From assembly GCF_042140245.1 (NCBI RefSeq), contig NZ_CP159483.1, positions 1,798,001-1,862,000 on the forward strand: a DNA stretch of 64,000 bases, read 5' to 3'. This stretch comes from MH13 sp042140245 (lineage in GTDB: Bacteria; Pseudomonadota; Alphaproteobacteria; Rhizobiales; MH13). Below, in pieces: positions 60,353 to 64,000 of this stretch. How positions within the stretch are numbered: position 1 is the stretch's first letter; every line of letters begins with the position of its first letter. The notes under the pieces are model-generated. The model saw only the letters and a program-made list of their open reading frames with translations, made no database searches and was not told the origin of the DNA. A program made the position numbers and the translations under genes.

Positions 60353-61318
60353 ATGAAACATAGCGGTCTCACCATGCCTGCATCGCCTCCTGCAATAACT
60401 GGACAAAGCGCTGTCACGCGGCTCGATCCGCTGGCGGTTTTGGAGCTTTTGAAGCCGGTCACTTGGTTTGCGCCCATGTGGGCGTTTGCCTGCGGTGTCA
60501 TCTCCTCTGGCGTTTCGATCACACAGTCTTGGGCTTTTGCTCTTCTCGGTATTGTTTTGGCTGGTCCGCTTGTCTGCGGGATGAGCCAAGCGATCAATGA
60601 TTGGTATGATCGCCATGTCGATGCCATCAATGAGCCGGATCGCCCCATCCCTTCTGGGCGTATCCCCGGTCGCTGGGGGCTTTACATCGCCATTCTTTGG
60701 ACTGGTTTGTCGCTGGCCGTTGCGGCTGTGCTTGGCCCGTGGGTCGTGGCGGCGACGGTGGTCGGTCTGTTCCTGGCCTGGGCCTACAGTGCACCGCCCT
60801 TCCGCTTGAAAGAGAATGGTTGGTGGGGCAATGCCGCCGTTGGGCTTTCCTATGAAGGGCTTGCCTGGTTCACCGGTGCCGCCGCGCTGATGGCTGCCTT
60901 CCCGGATTCGCGCATCGTGATGTTGGCTGTGCTCTATAGCATCGGTGCGCATGGCATCATGACGCTTAACGATTTTAAGGCCATCGAAGGTGATAAACAG
61001 ATGGGCGTGCATTCGCTGCCGGTACAGCTGGGGGCGTCAGGTGCTGCCAAGCTTGCCTGCTGGGTGATGGCGTTGCCACAGGTTGTGGTCATTGGCCTTT
61101 TGGTTGCCTGGGATAAGCCCGTGTTTGCCGCGGCTGTGGCCGTGCTGTTGCTCGCTCAGATTGGGCTGATGGCGCGCTATCTTCTCAACACCGAACGCTT
61201 ACTTGCCGAGCCTTACCGCAATGCGGCGATCTACAACGCCACAGGCACCACACTCTATGTGTCCGGCATGATGGTCAGCGCTTTTGCCGTGCGCGGTCTT
61301 ATTCTTGGAGGTCTTTGA
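60353..61318 (+). CDS. bchG: Bacteriochlorophyll synthase (geranylgeranyl transferase)
   Basis: UbiA-family prenyltransferase esterifying bacteriochlorophyllide a with geranylgeranyl diphosphate. 321 residues, about eight helices; first Asp motif NDWYDRHVDAINEPDRPIP (82-100), second region GIMTLNDFKAIEGDK. ATG at 60353. Followed directly by the PucC-family gene and bchP. Confidence 0.95.
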   Translation: MKHSGLTMPASPPAITGQSAVTRLDPLAVLELLKPVTWFAPMWAFACGVISSGVSITQSWAFALLGIVLAGPLVCGMSQAINDWYDRHVDAINEPDRPIPSGRIPGRWGLYIAILWTGLSLAVAAVLGPWVVAATVVGLFLAWAYSAPPFRLKENGWWGNAAVGLSYEGLAWFTGAAALMAAFPDSRIVMLAVLYSIGAHGIMTLNDFKAIEGDKQMGVHSLPVQLGASGAAKLACWVMALPQVVVIGLLVAWDKPVFAAAVAVLLLAQIGLMARYLLNTERLLAEPYRNAAIYNATGTTLYVSGMMVSAFAVRGLILGGL

Positions 61319-61319
61319 T

Positions 61320-62690
61320 ATGGCAGCCGCTGAACCCAAACCGCTGAGTTGGTTTGGCATTGTTCGTCTTGGCTTGGTGCAGACCGCGCTTGGCGCGATT
61401 GTCATTCTCACCACATCCACACTAAACCGCGTCATGGTGGTGGAGTTGATGCTGCCGGCCATGTTGCCGGGCATTTTGGTGGGTATCCACTACGCTGTTC
61501 AGCTGTCGCGACCGCGCTGGGGTTATGGATCGGATATGGGCGGGCGACGCACGCCCTGGATTATCGGCGGCATGGCGGTTCTGGCGCTTGGCGGCGTGGC
61601 GGCCGCTCTTTCCGTGGCCCTGATGGCATCCAACACTGTGCTTGGTATCATCGCTGCAACACTGTCCTTCATTGCCATCGGTGTTGGCGTTGGTGCATCG
61701 GGCACGTCCCTTTTGACGCTTCTTGCGGTGCGCGTTGTGCCGCAGCGCCGAGCTCCAGCGGCCACCATTGTGTGGGTGATGATGATTGTTGGTTTCATCC
61801 TCACCGCGGCCATTGCTGGTGGCCAGCTTGATCCCTTCTCCATGACACGCCTGGTGGTGGTGACGTCCGTCGTCTCCGGCCTCGCCTTCGCGCTCACCCT
61901 GGTTGCCGTTGTTGGCCTTGAAGGGCCGCCACAGCGTGTGACCGCTGGTGCTAGCGAGCCCGTCGACGAGGAAGCCAAGCCGCCTTTCCGCCAAGTGATT
62001 GCAGAGGTTTGGGCTGAGCCGAAGGCGCGCAACTTTTCTATTTTCGTGTTCGCCTCAATGCTTGCTTACTCCACGCAAGACCTTATTTTGGAGCCGTTTG
62101 CTGGTGCTATTTATGGTTACACACCGGGTGCCTCCACGCAGCTCGCGGGCACCCAGCATGGCGGGGTTTTGCTCGGCATGATCGTCGTTGCTTTGGCCGG
62201 TATGGGTTTTAAAGGTCGGCGTTTTGGTAGCCTGCAAGCGTGGACGGTGGGCGGTTGCATCGGCTCCGGTCTTGCTTTGTTTGCGCTGGCGATTTCAAGC
62301 CGTTTCCCCGATGTCTGGCCGCTTCAAGCCAATGTGTTTGCCCTTGGCCTTGCCAATGGCGCGTTTGCTGTTGCTGCCATCGGCTCAATGATGAGCTTGG
62401 CGTCAGAAGGTGGAAAGAACCGCGAGGGTGTGCGCATGGGGCTTTGGGGCGCGGCGCAGGCGATTGCCTTCGGTCTTGGTGGCTTGGTGGGCACCATGGG
62501 CATCGATATCACACGCGCGATCACCGGCTCTGTCGCGTTTTCTTACACCACCGTTTTCACCCTGGAGGGGATCGTGTTCTTGATTTCGGCGCTGCTCGCG
62601 GCGCGCATCGGGATGGATCATTTGGCCGAGAAACGAAATCGCCTGGCAGTTGCTGGCGATGGTTATCTTTCGGGCGTTGGAGGCCCTTAA
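61320..62690 (+). CDS. PucC-family bacteriochlorophyll/LH assembly transporter (orf428-like)
   Basis: 456 residues, twelve helices, MFS fold. LGAIVILTTSTLNRVMVVEL and the loop RWGYGSDMGGRRTPWIIGG mark the BCD/PucC family; it is a paralogue of LhaA. A gene of this type lies between bchG and bchP in Rhodobacter (orf428) with a presumed role in pigment delivery. ATG at 61320 follows GGAGG and one base after the bchG stop. Confidence 0.9.
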   Translation: MAAAEPKPLSWFGIVRLGLVQTALGAIVILTTSTLNRVMVVELMLPAMLPGILVGIHYAVQLSRPRWGYGSDMGGRRTPWIIGGMAVLALGGVAAALSVALMASNTVLGIIAATLSFIAIGVGVGASGTSLLTLLAVRVVPQRRAPAATIVWVMMIVGFILTAAIAGGQLDPFSMTRLVVVTSVVSGLAFALTLVAVVGLEGPPQRVTAGASEPVDEEAKPPFRQVIAEVWAEPKARNFSIFVFASMLAYSTQDLILEPFAGAIYGYTPGASTQLAGTQHGGVLLGMIVVALAGMGFKGRRFGSLQAWTVGGCIGSGLALFALAISSRFPDVWPLQANVFALGLANGAFAVAAIGSMMSLASEGGKNREGVRMGLWGAAQAIAFGLGGLVGTMGIDITRAITGSVAFSYTTVFTLEGIVFLISALLAARIGMDHLAEKRNRLAVAGDGYLSGVGGP

Positions 62691-62693
62691 GCC

Positions 62694-63995
62694 ATGCAGA
62701 CAGACACAGAGACACGCCTTTCCGAAGCACCAGCACCCCAGACAGGCTCGACCTTCGCCGAGCAATATGATGCTGTCGTGGTCGGCGGTGGACCATGCGG
62801 CGCGACCGCAGCCACCGAGCTTGCCCGTGATGGCTGGCGCGTGCTGTTGATGGACAAGGATGGTCGCATCAAGCCATGCGGTGGTGCGATCCCGCCGCGA
62901 TGCGTGGAAGACTTTGATATCCCCGACTCTTTGCTGGTTGCGCGTATCAAGTCGGCCTTGATGGTCGCACCTTCAGGCCGCCAGGTGCCGATGCCCATTG
63001 AGGGCGGCTATGTGGGCATGGTGGACCGCGAGGACTTTGATGAATGGTTGCGCGAGCGTGCCGTCTTGGCGGGTGCTGACCGCGCCTATGGCACGTTTGA
63101 TCACTTCTCTCGCAATGAGGATGGCACGGTTACTGTACATTTTCGTAGAAAGGGGGCTGAGCCGGATGCGCCGCTGGAAACGGTGCGCACACGCGGCCTG
63201 ATCGGTGCCGATGGGGCTCGCTCTGCGGTGGCCAAACAGGCCGTAAAGAACGCTGATCGCGTGCCTTGCGTGTTTGCTTACCATGAGATCGTCAAAGCAC
63301 CCGAGGTCAATGACAACGCTGCCGACTATGAGCCGACACGGTGCGATGTTTATTATCAGGGGCGCGTGTCACCGGACTTTTATGGCTGGGTCTTCCCACA
63401 CGGCAAGCATGCGAGCATTGGCGTTGGTAGCGCCAACAAAGGTTTTTCACTGCGCGGTGCCACCAAGACGTTGCGTGAGATTTCAGGCCTTGATGGCGCT
63501 GAAACGGTGCGCCGTGAGGGCGCGCCGATCCCGCTGAAGCCGCTCAAGAAGTGGGATGATGGCAAGAACGTGCTCGTCGCTGGTGATGCCGCTGGTATTG
63601 TGGCCCCATCCTCCGGCGAGGGCATCTATTATGCCATGGAAGGCGGTCGCTTGGCTGGTCTGGCCACAGCCAAGTTCCTGGAAACCGGCGATGCACGCGC
63701 TCTCACTGGCGCACGCAAAGCCTTTATGAAAGATCATGGCCGCGTCTTCTGGATCTTGGGCATGATGCAGCATTTCTGGTACTCAAGCGACAAGCGCCGC
63801 GAGCGGTTCGTGTCAATCTGCGAGGATCCCGATGTGCAGCGGCTCACTTGGCAAGCCTATATGAACAAGAAGCTGGTCAAGGCTGACCCAATGGCCCATG
63901 TGCGCATCTTTTTCAAAGACTTGGCGCATCTGTTTGGTCTGGTCTCGCCGGGGCCGAAGGATGCTAACAAGGCTGAACCCAAGCCGCAGGCCTAA
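62694..63995 (+). CDS. bchP: Geranylgeranyl reductase
   Basis: Flavoprotein reducing the geranylgeranyl tail to phytyl. 433 residues, about 40 more than the R. capsulatus enzyme at the N-terminus and C-terminus together. FAD motif DAVVVGGGPCGATAATELAR (26-45), KPCGGAIPPR, and LVAGDAAGIVAPSSGEGIYY. ATG at 62694, three bases after the preceding gene. It ends five bases before the window edge. Confidence 0.94.
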   Translation: MQTDTETRLSEAPAPQTGSTFAEQYDAVVVGGGPCGATAATELARDGWRVLLMDKDGRIKPCGGAIPPRCVEDFDIPDSLLVARIKSALMVAPSGRQVPMPIEGGYVGMVDREDFDEWLRERAVLAGADRAYGTFDHFSRNEDGTVTVHFRRKGAEPDAPLETVRTRGLIGADGARSAVAKQAVKNADRVPCVFAYHEIVKAPEVNDNAADYEPTRCDVYYQGRVSPDFYGWVFPHGKHASIGVGSANKGFSLRGATKTLREISGLDGAETVRREGAPIPLKPLKKWDDGKNVLVAGDAAGIVAPSSGEGIYYAMEGGRLAGLATAKFLETGDARALTGARKAFMKDHGRVFWILGMMQHFWYSSDKRRERFVSICEDPDVQRLTWQAYMNKKLVKADPMAHVRIFFKDLAHLFGLVSPGPKDANKAEPKPQA

Positions 63996-64000
63996 AAGCC

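Noticed and set aside
1..64000. Search by eye for insertion sequences, tRNA genes, CRISPR arrays and phage attachment sites
   Set aside because: No transposase, cloverleaf, regularly spaced repeat or integrase was seen.

Overview
The window is most of a photosynthesis gene cluster (PGC) from a purple anoxygenic phototroph of the Alphaproteobacteria. The evidence is an uninterrupted set of bacteriochlorophyll a (bch), carotenoid (crt), type-II reaction-centre and LH1 (puf, puh) genes, the PpsR/PpaA regulator pair, and ALA synthase of the C4 type (HemA). Both the oxygen-independent (BchE) and oxygen-dependent (AcsF) cyclases are present, as is a FNR-like site, which fits an organism that makes pigment over a range of oxygen tensions. 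Gene order and the flanking rhizobial-type ABC transporter suggest a Rhizobiales- or Rhodobacterales-like lineage, but the species cannot be named from the sequence alone.

Layout. 1-7700 (minus): an amino-sugar uptake and catabolism operon: FGGY kinase, GntR regulator, SIS-domain isomerase, periplasmic binding protein, two permeases, ATPase, and nagB cut by the window edge. 7900-15311: flanking genes: DUF1479 protein, cysteine synthase, a Tat-exported beta-sandwich protein, a ferric-reductase-like membrane protein, a cytochrome P450, a multi-pass membrane protein, a small ABM-like protein, a WYL regulator and a DUF6194 protein. 15353-28197: crtI, an ATP-grasp gene, bchI-bchD-bchO, crtB, tspO, crtC-crtD (minus) and crtE-crtF. 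28301-36370: the superoperon bchC-X-Y-Z-pufQ-B-A-L-M. 37081-43053 (minus): puhB/puhC fused, puhA, idi, bchJ, bchE and a cytochrome c2-like gene. 43327-57337 (minus): puhE fused to hemA, acsF, a small puh-operon gene, lhaA, bchM, bchL, bchH, bchB, bchN, bchF. 57819-63995: ppaA, ppsR, bchG, a PucC-family gene and bchP.

How it works together. HemA feeds tetrapyrrole synthesis; BchH/I/D insert magnesium, BchM methylates, BchE or AcsF close ring E, BchJ is implicated in vinyl reduction, BchL/N/B and BchX/Y/Z reduce the rings, BchF and BchC finish the C3 side chain, and BchG/BchP add and reduce the tail. Idi-CrtE-CrtB-CrtI-CrtC-CrtD-CrtF make a methoxylated acyclic carotenoid (no crtA is seen, so ketolated spheroidenone is not predicted). 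Puf and Puh genes build the reaction centre and LH1. At least eight promoter regions carry TGT-N12-ACA-type palindromes, the PpsR/CrtJ target, so the cluster appears to be one PpsR regulon.

The most unusual points are two in-frame gene fusions (PuhB-PuhC and PuhE-HemA), a crtC reading frame with no ATG, GTG or TTG where its start should be, crtB without an ATG/GTG start, a single-base frameshift in bchH, an ATP-grasp gene inside the cluster, and an overlapping PpsR/FNR-like site at bchE. I saw no tRNA, rRNA, insertion sequence or CRISPR array.
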